A DNA stretch of 64,000 nucleotides from the NCBI GenBank assembly GCA_963519305.1, contig CAUQMS010000005.1, forward strand, positions 62,001 to 126,000. Reading direction: 5' to 3'. The position numbers and the translations under genes are program-made. Below, piece after piece: positions 25,946 to 33,423 of the stretch. The stretch is from Ewingella sp963519305 (GTDB lineage Bacteria > Pseudomonadota > Gammaproteobacteria > Enterobacterales > Enterobacteriaceae). The notes below the pieces were generated by a model that was not told where the DNA came from, did no database searches, and worked only from the letters and a program-made list of their open reading frames with translations. Position 1 is the first letter of the stretch, and every line of letters starts with the position of its first letter.

Positions 25946-27334
25946 ATGACCATGAATAAAAAGATCACCTCCCCCTCAGCAGACAGTGACGGGGTGTATC
26001 GCAAAATTACCCGACGACTGATCCCGTTTTTAATTTTGTGCTATTTCTTCGCCTATCTGGACCGGGTGAACATTGGTTTCGCCAAGCTGCATATGCAGGA
26101 TGCACTGAACTTCAGCGATACGGTGTACGGGCTGGGAGCCGGGATATTCTTCATCGGTTATTTCCTGTTTGAGCTGCCGAGCAACCTGATGATGCAGCGC
26201 TTCGGTGCCCGTGTGTGGATCGCGCGCATCATGATTAGCTGGGCGGTGTTGTCTGCCGCCATGATTTTTGTGACGTCATCCACCCAGTTCTACGTCCTGC
26301 GCTTTTTGCTTGGCGTGGCCGAAGCCGGTTTCTTCCCAGGCATCGTGTTTTACCTCACGCTGTGGTTCCCGTCCTGGCGTTCGGCCCGCACCCTCGGGCT
26401 GTTTATTCTGGTGACGCCGCTGTCGACCATCATCGGCAGCCCGCTCTCAGGTGCCATTCTGAAGTTTTTTGAGAACGTGGAAGGCCTGCACAACTGGCAG
26501 TGGTTGTTTGTGGTTGAAGCGGTGCCGTCATTCCTGCTGGCGTTTGTGGTGCTGCGTTTTATGGACAACAGCGTGGCAGAAGCCAAATGGCTGACCGACG
26601 CGGAAAAACAGGTGGTGATCGACGATCTGGCCACCGATGCGAAGAGGCAGCTCGTCGCCAACGCCGGAAAGCCGCAGCAGAACCTGCGCGCGATGCTCTC
26701 CAACCGCTACGTGTGGCTGCTGGCGCTGATCTTCTTCAGTTTCAACATTGGTTACTACGGCATCAACTTCTGGTTGCCGTCGATCATTAAATCTTCCGGT
26801 GTTACCGACGATCTGAAAATCGGCTTTCTGGCGGCGCTGCCGTATGTGTTTGGCGCGGTGTTTATGGTGTGGAACAGCCGTCATTCGGACCTGAAACGCG
26901 AACGCCGCTGGCACATCGCCATACCGGCGATTATCGGCGCGGTAGGGCTGTCACTCAGCGCCTATTGCAGCGGGTCCACGGTGTGGATGATGGCGTGGAT
27001 TTGCCTCGCGATGTCCGGAACCCTGGCATTAATTCCTACCTATATCAGCCTGCCCGGTACCTTGCTTTCGGGTACAGCGGCGGCGGCGGGTATCGCCCTG
27101 GTGAACTCTGTGGGCAACCTGGCCGGTTTCTTCGGTCCGGTGGTGCTTGGCTGGCTGAAAGACAATACCGGTACGACCAGCACGGGCTTGTACATTCTGG
27201 CGGGTTTCCTGCTGTTGTGTGCCCCGTTGATATTTCTTCTGCCCGCCAGGCTGATTAATCCCAGCTTACAGGCGGCAGTTATTACGCCGGTTGAACCCGG
27301 CAATGAACCGATTTCGAGGAGAGGTAGTATATGA
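25946..27334 (+). CDS. MFS anion:cation symporter, DgoT-like sugar-acid transporter
   Basis: A 462-residue MFS protein of the ACS family (galactonate, glucarate and tartrate transporters). It shows twelve membrane segments and the markers FLILCYFFAYLDRVNIGFAKLHM and GLGAGIFFIGYFLFELPSNLMMQRFGARVW. Translation may start at the second Met (25952), which is better spaced from AAGAGAG. It overlaps the dehydratase gene by 4 bp, so its substrate is probably the sugar acid that enzyme uses, such as galactonate. It is distinct from the GalP-type symporter before it. Confidence 0.85.
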   Translation: MTMNKKITSPSADSDGVYRKITRRLIPFLILCYFFAYLDRVNIGFAKLHMQDALNFSDTVYGLGAGIFFIGYFLFELPSNLMMQRFGARVWIARIMISWAVLSAAMIFVTSSTQFYVLRFLLGVAEAGFFPGIVFYLTLWFPSWRSARTLGLFILVTPLSTIIGSPLSGAILKFFENVEGLHNWQWLFVVEAVPSFLLAFVVLRFMDNSVAEAKWLTDAEKQVVIDDLATDAKRQLVANAGKPQQNLRAMLSNRYVWLLALIFFSFNIGYYGINFWLPSIIKSSGVTDDLKIGFLAALPYVFGAVFMVWNSRHSDLKRERRWHIAIPAIIGAVGLSLSAYCSGSTVWMMAWICLAMSGTLALIPTYISLPGTLLSGTAAAAGIALVNSVGNLAGFFGPVVLGWLKDNTGTTSTGLYILAGFLLLCAPLIFLLPARLINPSLQAAVITPVEPGNEPISRRGSI

Positions 27335-29052
27335 GTGGATGTGGCGGCGGAGGTTGCGGTACCTGTGGTGAAGACCATTTCAACCCCATTTTACAAGGTG
27401 ACGACGGTGCGCTGAAACGCGCCCTCTACAAGTCGATGGGCCATACCGACGAGCAACTGCGCAAGCCGGTGATTGCGGTAGTAAACAGCTATACCAATGC
27501 GACGGCGGGACATGCCAATCTGAACGAATTGACACAGCATGTACTGAAAGGCATCGACGAAGCCGGTGGCGTCGGCATGGTGTTTGGCACCATTGCGCCG
27601 TGTGACGGTATTGCCGAAGGGCATCTCGGGATGCGCTACATTCTGGCCGCCCGTGAAGTGATCACCAGCTCGATTGAAGTCATGATGCGGGCGCACCGTT
27701 TCGACGGCATGGTGCTGCTCGGCTCGTGCGACAAAATCGTGCCCGCCATGCTGATGGCTGCTGCGCGGCTGGATATTCCGGCCATCATGGTCAACGGCGG
27801 CCCGATGTATCCGGCCAGATACAAAGGCAAAGACTGGGACGGCAATATTGTCACTGAAGCCATTGGCTGGAAACGCCGTGGAGAAATTGACGAAGCCGAA
27901 TTCCGTCACATCGAAGACATCGCCGAGCCGGGCCCCGGTTCCTGCACCATGTACGGCACTGCTAATACTATGTGCTGTATCGCCGAAGTATTGGGTATGA
28001 GTTTGCCGGGCAGCAGTACCTTGCCTGCTATCTCTGTGGAGCGCCGTGAATGTGCGCACGAAACCGGACGCGCGGCGGTGGATCTGGTCAAGCGCGGCGT
28101 GAACGCGCGGCAAATCATCACCCCGGCTTCGCTGCGTAACGCCATGATCTATCTGCTGGCGACCGGCGGCTCGACCAACGCCATCCTGCATTTACAGGCG
28201 ATTCACTACGAAGCGGAATACGGCCATTTGCCGCTGCACGCTTTCGATATCCTGAGTCATCAGGTCCCGCTGGTGGCGTCACTGTATCCGGCCTCCGAAT
28301 ACGACATGATTGATTTCTGGGAAGCGGGTGGCGTGCCCGCAGTGGAAAACGAATTACAGTCGCTGATGGATCTCGACACGCTGACTGTCAGCGGGCAGAC
28401 CAAGCGAGAATGGCTGGCTAACGGGCGCAAGAAAACCTCGCGTCCCGAAGTGGTCCACACGCTGGCGATCCCGGTGCGTAATGAGTCGGGTGTTGCGGTA
28501 CTGACCGGCAATATTTCGCCGCTTGGGTGCGTGGTAAAACCGGCGGCTGTGCCGGAAAACCTGATGACCTTTACAGGGCCAGCGGTGGTGTTCAACAGTG
28601 AGCAGGAGTCGGTGGAAGCCATCCTCTCAGGTGAAATTCCGCCTGGCAGCGTGCTGGTCTTGCGTTATGAGGGGCCAAAGGGCGGGCCGGGTATGCCGGA
28701 GATGTACAAGCCGATGAAATGCCTCGAAGGGATGAACCTGTCTGACAGCTGCGCGCTGATCACCGATGGCCGGTTCTCCGGTTCTAACCGCGGTTTGTTT
28801 GTCGGCCATATTTCACCGGAAGCCAGCGACGGCGGTGATTTAGCGCTTATCGAAGCGGGGGACTCCATCACCATCGATATTCCGGGGCGCAGCCTGACGC
28901 TGAATGTCGCCCCGGAGATTCTGGCCGTGCGGCGTGAGCATTGGGTGCCGGTTGAAAAACAGGTGCCGCGTGGCTTCCTGCGTTTATACCGCCGCTGGGC
29001 GTCATCCGCCGCTGAAGGCGCAGTACTGGCCGATCAGGATGAGGACAATTAA
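27331..29052 (+). CDS. IlvD/Edd-family sugar-acid dehydratase with Cys-rich start
   Basis: A 573-residue Fe-S dehydratase of the IlvD/Edd superfamily. Cluster and Mg-binding motifs are present: GTIAPCDGIAEGHLGMRY near 85-105, LGSCDKIVPAMLMAA near 130, and GPGSCTMYGTANTMCCIAEVLGM near 205. The end holds ITDGRFSGSNRGLFVGHISPEA. Members dehydrate dihydroxy-acids or sugar acids such as arabinonate, xylonate, fuconate or gluconate. In this cluster it probably makes 2-oxo-3-deoxygalactonate, replacing the enolase-type DgoD. Odd point: the protein opens MSGCGGGGCGTCGEDHFNP, with three Cys in nine residues, ahead of the family core. Confidence 0.85.
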   Translation: MSGCGGGGCGTCGEDHFNPILQGDDGALKRALYKSMGHTDEQLRKPVIAVVNSYTNATAGHANLNELTQHVLKGIDEAGGVGMVFGTIAPCDGIAEGHLGMRYILAAREVITSSIEVMMRAHRFDGMVLLGSCDKIVPAMLMAAARLDIPAIMVNGGPMYPARYKGKDWDGNIVTEAIGWKRRGEIDEAEFRHIEDIAEPGPGSCTMYGTANTMCCIAEVLGMSLPGSSTLPAISVERRECAHETGRAAVDLVKRGVNARQIITPASLRNAMIYLLATGGSTNAILHLQAIHYEAEYGHLPLHAFDILSHQVPLVASLYPASEYDMIDFWEAGGVPAVENELQSLMDLDTLTVSGQTKREWLANGRKKTSRPEVVHTLAIPVRNESGVAVLTGNISPLGCVVKPAAVPENLMTFTGPAVVFNSEQESVEAILSGEIPPGSVLVLRYEGPKGGPGMPEMYKPMKCLEGMNLSDSCALITDGRFSGSNRGLFVGHISPEASDGGDLALIEAGDSITIDIPGRSLTLNVAPEILAVRREHWVPVEKQVPRGFLRLYRRWASSAAEGAVLADQDEDN

Positions 29053-29949
29053 TTGAACACGACAACAAAAATTCAGGGCGTTAACCCGATTGCGGCGTTG
29101 CCGTTTACGTCGGGCGGCGACGTCGACTACCGCAGTTTTGGCTGCCTGCTGGAACATCTGGCAGGCACTGGTGCCGACGGCCTGACGCTGTTTGGTATTG
29201 CCAGTGAGTTTCCCAAACTGGAAGACGGCGAGCGCGCCAGGGTAGCAACGCAGTTTCTCTCTGATCTCAGCGGCAGCGGCATGTACCGTGCATTATCCGT
29301 CACCGATCACAGCACCGAAGTTGCGGTCAAACGTGCGCAAAGTTATCAGAAGCAGGGCGCTGATGCGCTGATGTTGCTGCCGCCGTTCTTCCTGCAACCG
29401 GGGCCGGCGGCCATCAGCCACCATATTTACTCGGTACTGGAGGCGGTGGATATTCCGGTGATGGTGCAGTACGCGCCGGGAGAGACAGGGCTTTCGATAA
29501 CCCCTGAACAACTCAGTGACGTGGCCGAACGCTACCCGCACGCGGTTTTCAAAATTGAGTGCAATCCGCCCGTCGATTATACCCGTGAGTTTCTGCAACT
29601 CGCTCCGCAGGCACGGGTGATGAACGGCTACGCCGGGCTTTACATGCTGGCGATGCTCGACGCGGGCGGCAAGGGCGTCATGCCGGGCTGCTCCTTTACC
29701 GAGATTTATGTGCAGATTTACCGTCTGTGGCAACAAGGGAAAGGCGCAGAAGCGGCGGAATTGCACGCAAAAATGCTGCCGTGGGTAGCCCGTTGGATGA
29801 CGCACTGTGAGTACATCATTCAGGCTGAAAAAACCATTCTGTACCGTCGCGGCATTATCGCCAGTGATTACTGCCGTCATCCGGGCTGGGCGCTGACTGA
29901 TGAAGATAGCGCGCTGATCGACAATTTCATCACCACTTTTGAGCTGTAA
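29053..29949 (+). CDS. DapA/NanA-family class I aldolase or dehydratase
   Basis: A 298-residue TIM-barrel protein of the dihydrodipicolinate synthase family. It begins with TTG directly after the dehydratase stop, with GAGG about 8 bp ahead. Markers are GADGLTLFGIASEFPKL, ADALMLLPPFFLQPG and the Schiff-base lysine in HAVFKIECNPP near residue 170. The family includes lyases and dehydratases acting on 2-oxo-3-deoxy sugar acids. With an IlvD-type dehydratase next to it, it may act on an unphosphorylated 2-oxo-3-deoxy acid, making a branch beside DgoK/DgoA. The exact reaction is not decided by sequence. Confidence 0.8.
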   Translation: MNTTTKIQGVNPIAALPFTSGGDVDYRSFGCLLEHLAGTGADGLTLFGIASEFPKLEDGERARVATQFLSDLSGSGMYRALSVTDHSTEVAVKRAQSYQKQGADALMLLPPFFLQPGPAAISHHIYSVLEAVDIPVMVQYAPGETGLSITPEQLSDVAERYPHAVFKIECNPPVDYTREFLQLAPQARVMNGYAGLYMLAMLDAGGKGVMPGCSFTEIYVQIYRLWQQGKGAEAAELHAKMLPWVARWMTHCEYIIQAEKTILYRRGIIASDYCRHPGWALTDEDSALIDNFITTFEL

Positions 29950-29957
29950 ATTGGCCG

Positions 29958-29979
29958 CTGGCGCAGAGTATTGCGCCAG
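29958..29979. repeat. Hairpin between DapA-family and SDR genes
   Basis: CTGGCGCA and TGCGCCAG make an 8-bp stem with a 6-nt loop in the 52-bp gap. No T run, so probably an RNA processing or attenuation element rather than a terminator. Confidence 0.4.
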
Positions 29980-30001
29980 AATACTTCTTCAAGGAATCGA
30001 T

Positions 30002-30769
30002 ATGTCAGATAAAGCATCACGCGTCATTATTGTGACCGGCGCCAGTCAGGGAATTGGTCTGGCGATTGCAAAATCCTTTTTACAAAAAGGTGATATCGTC
30101 ATTGGCGGGGCATTTTCCGCACTCGAAAAAGCCCCACTCGCCCGCGAGTTAATGGCGCAGTACCCGGAAAATTTTATCTATTTTTCGGTAGACGTGACCC
30201 GAACGAAAGCCATTGCAGAATTTGCTGAAAAGGCCGAGGCACTGTATGGCCGCGTTGACGTGCTGGTGTCGAATGCCGGTAAAAATGTGTTTAAAGGTAT
30301 CGACTGCAACGAGGAGGATTGGCACCACAACCTCGATCTCAACTTGCGTTCGCACTGGTTTATGGCCAAGTGTTTTCGCCAGGCGCTTGAGCGTTCACGC
30401 GGTGTGATTCTGGTGATGACCTCGAACCACGCTTTCTCCACCATGCCGGGCTGTGCGCCTTACAACATCACTAAACGGGCGCTGTTATCGTTGGTACAGA
30501 GCCTGACGATTGAGTGGGGTCCGGCGATCCGCGCCGTCGGCATTGCACCGGGCTTTATCGACACGGCGGGTAATCAGGTGTGGTTTGACTCGCACCCGGA
30601 CGCGGGCATCGCTCGTGAACAAACCATCCAAAAACATCCCGTTGGCCGTCTCGGCCAGCCTGAGGAAGTCGGCGAACTGTGTATTTTCCTTGCCAGTCCG
30701 CTGGCCGGTTTCATTGCCGGAACCACGATTGTTATGGATGGCGGGCGCAGTGCGCTGATGCAGGACTGA
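30002..30769 (+). CDS. Short-chain dehydrogenase/reductase
   Basis: A 255-residue classical SDR. NAD(P) motif VTGASQGIGLAIA is at residues 10-22, DVLVSNAGKN near 85, catalytic YNITK near 155 and the PG motif VGIAPGFIDTAG near 185. The ATG at 30002 follows AAGGA; an earlier in-frame ATG overlaps the previous gene. In a galactonate cluster it could oxidise galactose or a similar sugar to the lactone, supplying the SMP-30 lactonase. Substrate is inferred only. Confidence 0.82.
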   Translation: MSDKASRVIIVTGASQGIGLAIAKSFLQKGDIVIGGAFSALEKAPLARELMAQYPENFIYFSVDVTRTKAIAEFAEKAEALYGRVDVLVSNAGKNVFKGIDCNEEDWHHNLDLNLRSHWFMAKCFRQALERSRGVILVMTSNHAFSTMPGCAPYNITKRALLSLVQSLTIEWGPAIRAVGIAPGFIDTAGNQVWFDSHPDAGIAREQTIQKHPVGRLGQPEEVGELCIFLASPLAGFIAGTTIVMDGGRSALMQD

Positions 30770-30871
30770 AGCCCGTTTTTGCGAACCCTGTCACGCAATA
30801 ATTCTGCTCAGAACGCCATAAAACGCTATTATCGTTAAAATGAAATGGCGTTTTATTTATTCGGAGTAAAG

Positions 30872-31510
30872 ATGAAAATTGCATTGATGATGGAAAACAG
30901 TCAGGCCGCTAAAAATGCGTCGGTTCTGCAAGAGCTGAAAACCGTAGCGGATGAGAAATCCTACCCGGTTTACAACGTCGGCATGAGCGACGAGCAGGAC
31001 CACCATCTGACCTATATTCACTTAGGGATAATGGCGAGCATTTTGCTCAACGCCAAAGCCGTGGATTTTGTAGTCACCGGCTGCGGTACCGGGCAGGGCG
31101 CCATGATGTCGCTGAACATCCATCCGGGCGTGATGTGCGGGTACTGCATTGACCCGGCTGATGCCTATTTGTTCGCCCAGATCAACAACGGCAACGCGCT
31201 GTCGCTGCCGTTCGCTAAAGGCTACGGCTGGGGCGCAGAGCTGAATGTGCGCTTCATTTTTGAGAAAGCCTTCACCGGTGTGAAAGGCGAAGGCTACCCG
31301 GCGGATCGTAAAGAGCCGCAGGTGCGCAATGCCGGGATCCTCAGCCAGGTTAAAGCCGCCGTGGTGAAAGAGAACTATCTCGACACCCTGCGCGCTATTG
31401 ACCCTGAGCTGGTGAAAACTGCCGTCAGCGGCCCACGCTTCCAGCAATGCCTGTTTGAAAACGGCCAGAGCAAAGAGATCGAAGACTTTGTCCGTACGCT
31501 TTTAGCCTAA
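30872..31510 (+). CDS. RpiB/LacA/LacB-family sugar-phosphate isomerase
   Basis: A 212-residue protein of the RpiB/LacAB family. Start at 30872 follows GGAG and gives MKIALMMENSQAAKNASVLQEL. The active-site cysteine region VVTGCGTGQGAMMSLNIHPG and the nearby GYCIDPADAYLFAQINNGNAL fit the family. A C-terminal extension of about 60 residues beyond ordinary RpiB is present. Members isomerise aldose and ketose phosphates; related enzymes act on galactose-6-phosphate, allose-6-phosphate or erythrulose phosphate. It ends the sugar-acid cluster, 102 bp after the SDR. Confidence 0.78.
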   Translation: MKIALMMENSQAAKNASVLQELKTVADEKSYPVYNVGMSDEQDHHLTYIHLGIMASILLNAKAVDFVVTGCGTGQGAMMSLNIHPGVMCGYCIDPADAYLFAQINNGNALSLPFAKGYGWGAELNVRFIFEKAFTGVKGEGYPADRKEPQVRNAGILSQVKAAVVKENYLDTLRAIDPELVKTAVSGPRFQQCLFENGQSKEIEDFVRTLLA

Positions 31511-31518
31511 ACCTCCCG

Positions 31519-31541
31519 CGCCCCGCGTTCATTGCGGGGCG
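31519..31541. terminator. GC-rich hairpin after the RpiB-like gene
   Basis: CGCCCCGC and GCGGGGCG form a perfect 8-bp stem with a 7-nt loop 8 bp after the stop. No T run follows, so Rho-independent termination is uncertain. Confidence 0.5.
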
Positions 31542-31609
31542 ATGTCATAAAGCTGTCACACTGACTCATTACTCTCCTGCTATTGTAAAAAAATATCAGG
31601 AGCACTCCT

Positions 31610-32311
31610 TTGCGTAAGTCCCTCGTTGCACTGCTTTTTCTAACTTTTACTTCTGCCACCTTTGCCGTACACGCGGCCGAAGAGGCTAAGCCTTTTGTCA
31701 CCAGCAAAGAGGTTGATCTGAGTAAATATCTACCAGCGCCACCGGCGGATGATTCAGCGCAGACCAAAGCCGAGCTGAAAGAGTTGCTAGAAATTCAGGC
31801 CAGCCGCACGCCGGAGCAAGAAAAAGCGGCGATTGCCGATGCACAGGAAGATGTCTGGCGTTTTGCCGACGTGATGGGGCCTGAATTCACCGCCGGGAAA
31901 TTACCGAAAGTTGCTGCGTTGTTTGAACGCGTGGTCGCGACCGAAGACGTGGTAGACGATTCCGCCAAGAAGTTTTTCAACCGTCCGCGCCCGTACATGC
32001 TGGATGAGCAGATTCATCCGCTGCTGAAAAAGTCCAAATCGGGATCCTGGCCGTCCGGTCACTCCACGGTGGGCTACCTGATGGCGACAGTACTGGCCGA
32101 CATGGTGCCGGAAAAACGCAACGAACTGTTCACCCGCGCCGCAGGCTACGCCGAGAACCGTTTAGTGGCCGGTTTCCACTACCGTTCCGATACTGTTATG
32201 AGCCGCACCGGTGCTGCACTGATCGCCCAGAAGATGGCCGAGCAGCCAGAGTTCCAGACAGAATTCGACGCCGCCAAAGCGGAGCTGCGCGGGCAGATGG
32301 GGCTGAAGTAA
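31610..32311 (+). CDS. Secreted class A acid phosphatase (PhoN-like, PAP2 family)
   Basis: A 233-residue periplasmic phosphatase. It starts with TTG, nine bases after CAGGAG, giving the signal peptide MRKSLVALLFLTFTSATFAVHA. The three phosphatase motifs are all present: KKFFNRPRPY, GSWPSGHST (nucleophile-assisting and catalytic His), and RLVAGFHYRSD. This is the non-specific acid phosphatase class A pattern, which releases phosphate from nucleotides and sugar phosphates outside the cytoplasm. It is the last recognisable core gene before the tRNA integration site. Confidence 0.9.
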   Translation: MRKSLVALLFLTFTSATFAVHAAEEAKPFVTSKEVDLSKYLPAPPADDSAQTKAELKELLEIQASRTPEQEKAAIADAQEDVWRFADVMGPEFTAGKLPKVAALFERVVATEDVVDDSAKKFFNRPRPYMLDEQIHPLLKKSKSGSWPSGHSTVGYLMATVLADMVPEKRNELFTRAAGYAENRLVAGFHYRSDTVMSRTGAALIAQKMAEQPEFQTEFDAAKAELRGQMGLK

Positions 32312-32334
32312 GTTTTAGCTATCCAATTTCTAAG

Positions 32335-32365
32335 GGCTGCCTAAAGGGCGGCCTTTTATTTTGTC
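32335..32365 (+). terminator. Terminator after the acid phosphatase gene
   Basis: GGCTGCC and GGCGGCC pair (one T-G pair) around a 5-nt loop and are followed by TTTTATTTTGT. It begins 23 bp past the stop codon. Confidence 0.65.
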
Positions 32366-32440
32366 TTTTCATTGGAATACAAATTTATAAACTTAACAAA
32401 AAGTGGAGATATTTTAACGCAACTATTACTTGCAGAATAT

Positions 32441-33088
32441 TTACCTCATGCGCCCCTGAGAAAGCTCTTTTCCAGTGCAAAATTGATAGAGTATTTTTAA
32501 TTGATTATTAATATTCTCAATTTCCCCTGAAGCATGTTCTGAAAAGCCTAACATCATGTCCGTATCATCTTCATATGTCCATTCACCAGGCTTATCAATC
32601 AATGAATCTCGAAGAGATTTTAGAACAATGGCAGCTTCATAGGCTGGCTCTAGTTTTTCATATAGGTCTATGTCAGTTTTTACCATCTCATACAGATAGT
32701 TATGAAAGGTAGTGATATGAGATTCGGATAATATCCCCTTACCTTTCTCACCTCTATAATTAAGAATTTCAAACCAGATTTTATTTGATGGAGTTTTTGT
32801 TAACTCCAGGAAATATGTTTCGTATCCATCATTTTCCCAATCAGAACCATAAATATTGCAGATGTCGGTAATCTGATTGCTCAGATACCAATTTAACTCG
32901 CATTCGCGAGCCAGAATTCTCTTAAGTGCTATTACTTCAATTGTCTTCGCACGTTTTTTGCGACGTGAACCCAGAATTTCTCTCGTTACAAAAAGCACGA
33001 CTGCGACAATAGCGGATAGAGGAATCAGACCACTTTGCTTAAGCCAGTTTTGCACTGCCGCAAATAATTCAAAGACGTATTGCATCAT
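32441..33088 (-). CDS. AT-rich membrane-anchored protein of unknown function
   Basis: A 215-residue protein from the ATG at 33088, which follows AAAGG by 8 bp. A longer opening from 33136 would start inside a terminator hairpin. One membrane segment near residues 20-40 (GLIPLSAIVAVVLFVTREILG) is followed by a basic stop-transfer run (SRRKKRAK) and a mostly helical cytoplasmic part. I do not recognise the family. Its base composition is much more AT-rich than the core genes and it sits right beside a tRNA integration site, so it is probably foreign. Similar single-pass proteins are common as phage or island cargo, but no function is claimed. Confidence 0.65.
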   Translation of the reverse strand: MMQYVFELFAAVQNWLKQSGLIPLSAIVAVVLFVTREILGSRRKKRAKTIEVIALKRILARECELNWYLSNQITDICNIYGSDWENDGYETYFLELTKTPSNKIWFEILNYRGEKGKGILSESHITTFHNYLYEMVKTDIDLYEKLEPAYEAAIVLKSLRDSLIDKPGEWTYEDDTDMMLGFSEHASGEIENINNQLKILYQFCTGKELSQGRMR

Positions 33089-33120
33089 CCGTATCGCCTT
33101 TCCATCGCCATTGCTGGCTG

Positions 33121-33153
33121 AAAACAAAAAAGCCACTTCGCGAGAAGTGGCTT
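33121..33153 (-). terminator. Terminator of the tRNA-Ile transcript
   Basis: On the minus strand AAGCCACTTC, loop TCGC and GAAGTGGCTT form a 10-bp perfect stem followed by a run of T. It lies 27 bp after the tRNA 3' end and is the original terminator of the tRNA gene, left on the chromosome side of the junction. Confidence 0.8.
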
Positions 33154-33179
33154 AATGTACTGAATTTAAAGCTAAAATT

Positions 33180-33226
33180 TGGTGGCCCCTACTGGACTTG
33201 AACCAGTGACCAAGCGATTATGAGTC
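33180..33226 (-). tRNA. 3' half of tRNA-Ile(CAU), island attachment site
   Basis: On the minus strand these 47 bases read from GACTCATAATCGC through the variable loop, T arm (GGTTCAAGTCCAGT) and acceptor strand to an encoded CCA. They match the 3' part of the ileX/ileY-type isoleucine tRNA with anticodon CAU. The 5' half is absent; sequence to the right of 33226 is unrelated. This is the pattern of an att site: the island enters within the tRNA and a copy that restores the full gene should lie at its far end, beyond this window. Confidence 0.85.
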
Positions 33227-33352
33227 ATAAAATTGGCATGTTTTTAATTGTTCGCCATTGTCTCTGTTTGTATTTTTAATTGTCTATAATCAATCAGTTA
33301 TGAAGTTGTTTTTGTTTCTGATTGGTTCTCTTATTTCCCCATTGTACTATCC

Positions 33353-33399
33353 TTACCTGACCCGTTACCTGACCCGAAATGGGCATCGGGTCAGGTAAC
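33353..33399. promoter_or_regulatory. Repeated and palindromic 12-bp motif before the integrase
   Basis: TTACCTGACCCG occurs twice in tandem (33353-33364 and 33365-33376), and then once inverted (33387-33398). The inner pair forms a palindrome with perfect 14-bp arms and an 8-bp spacer. It ends 24 bp before the integrase ATG. Such sites could bind the integrase, an excision factor or a repressor. The rest of the 335-bp interval shows no gene. Confidence 0.6.
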
Positions 33400-33423
33400 G
33401 CTTATTCTCAGAAAGGTAAACTC

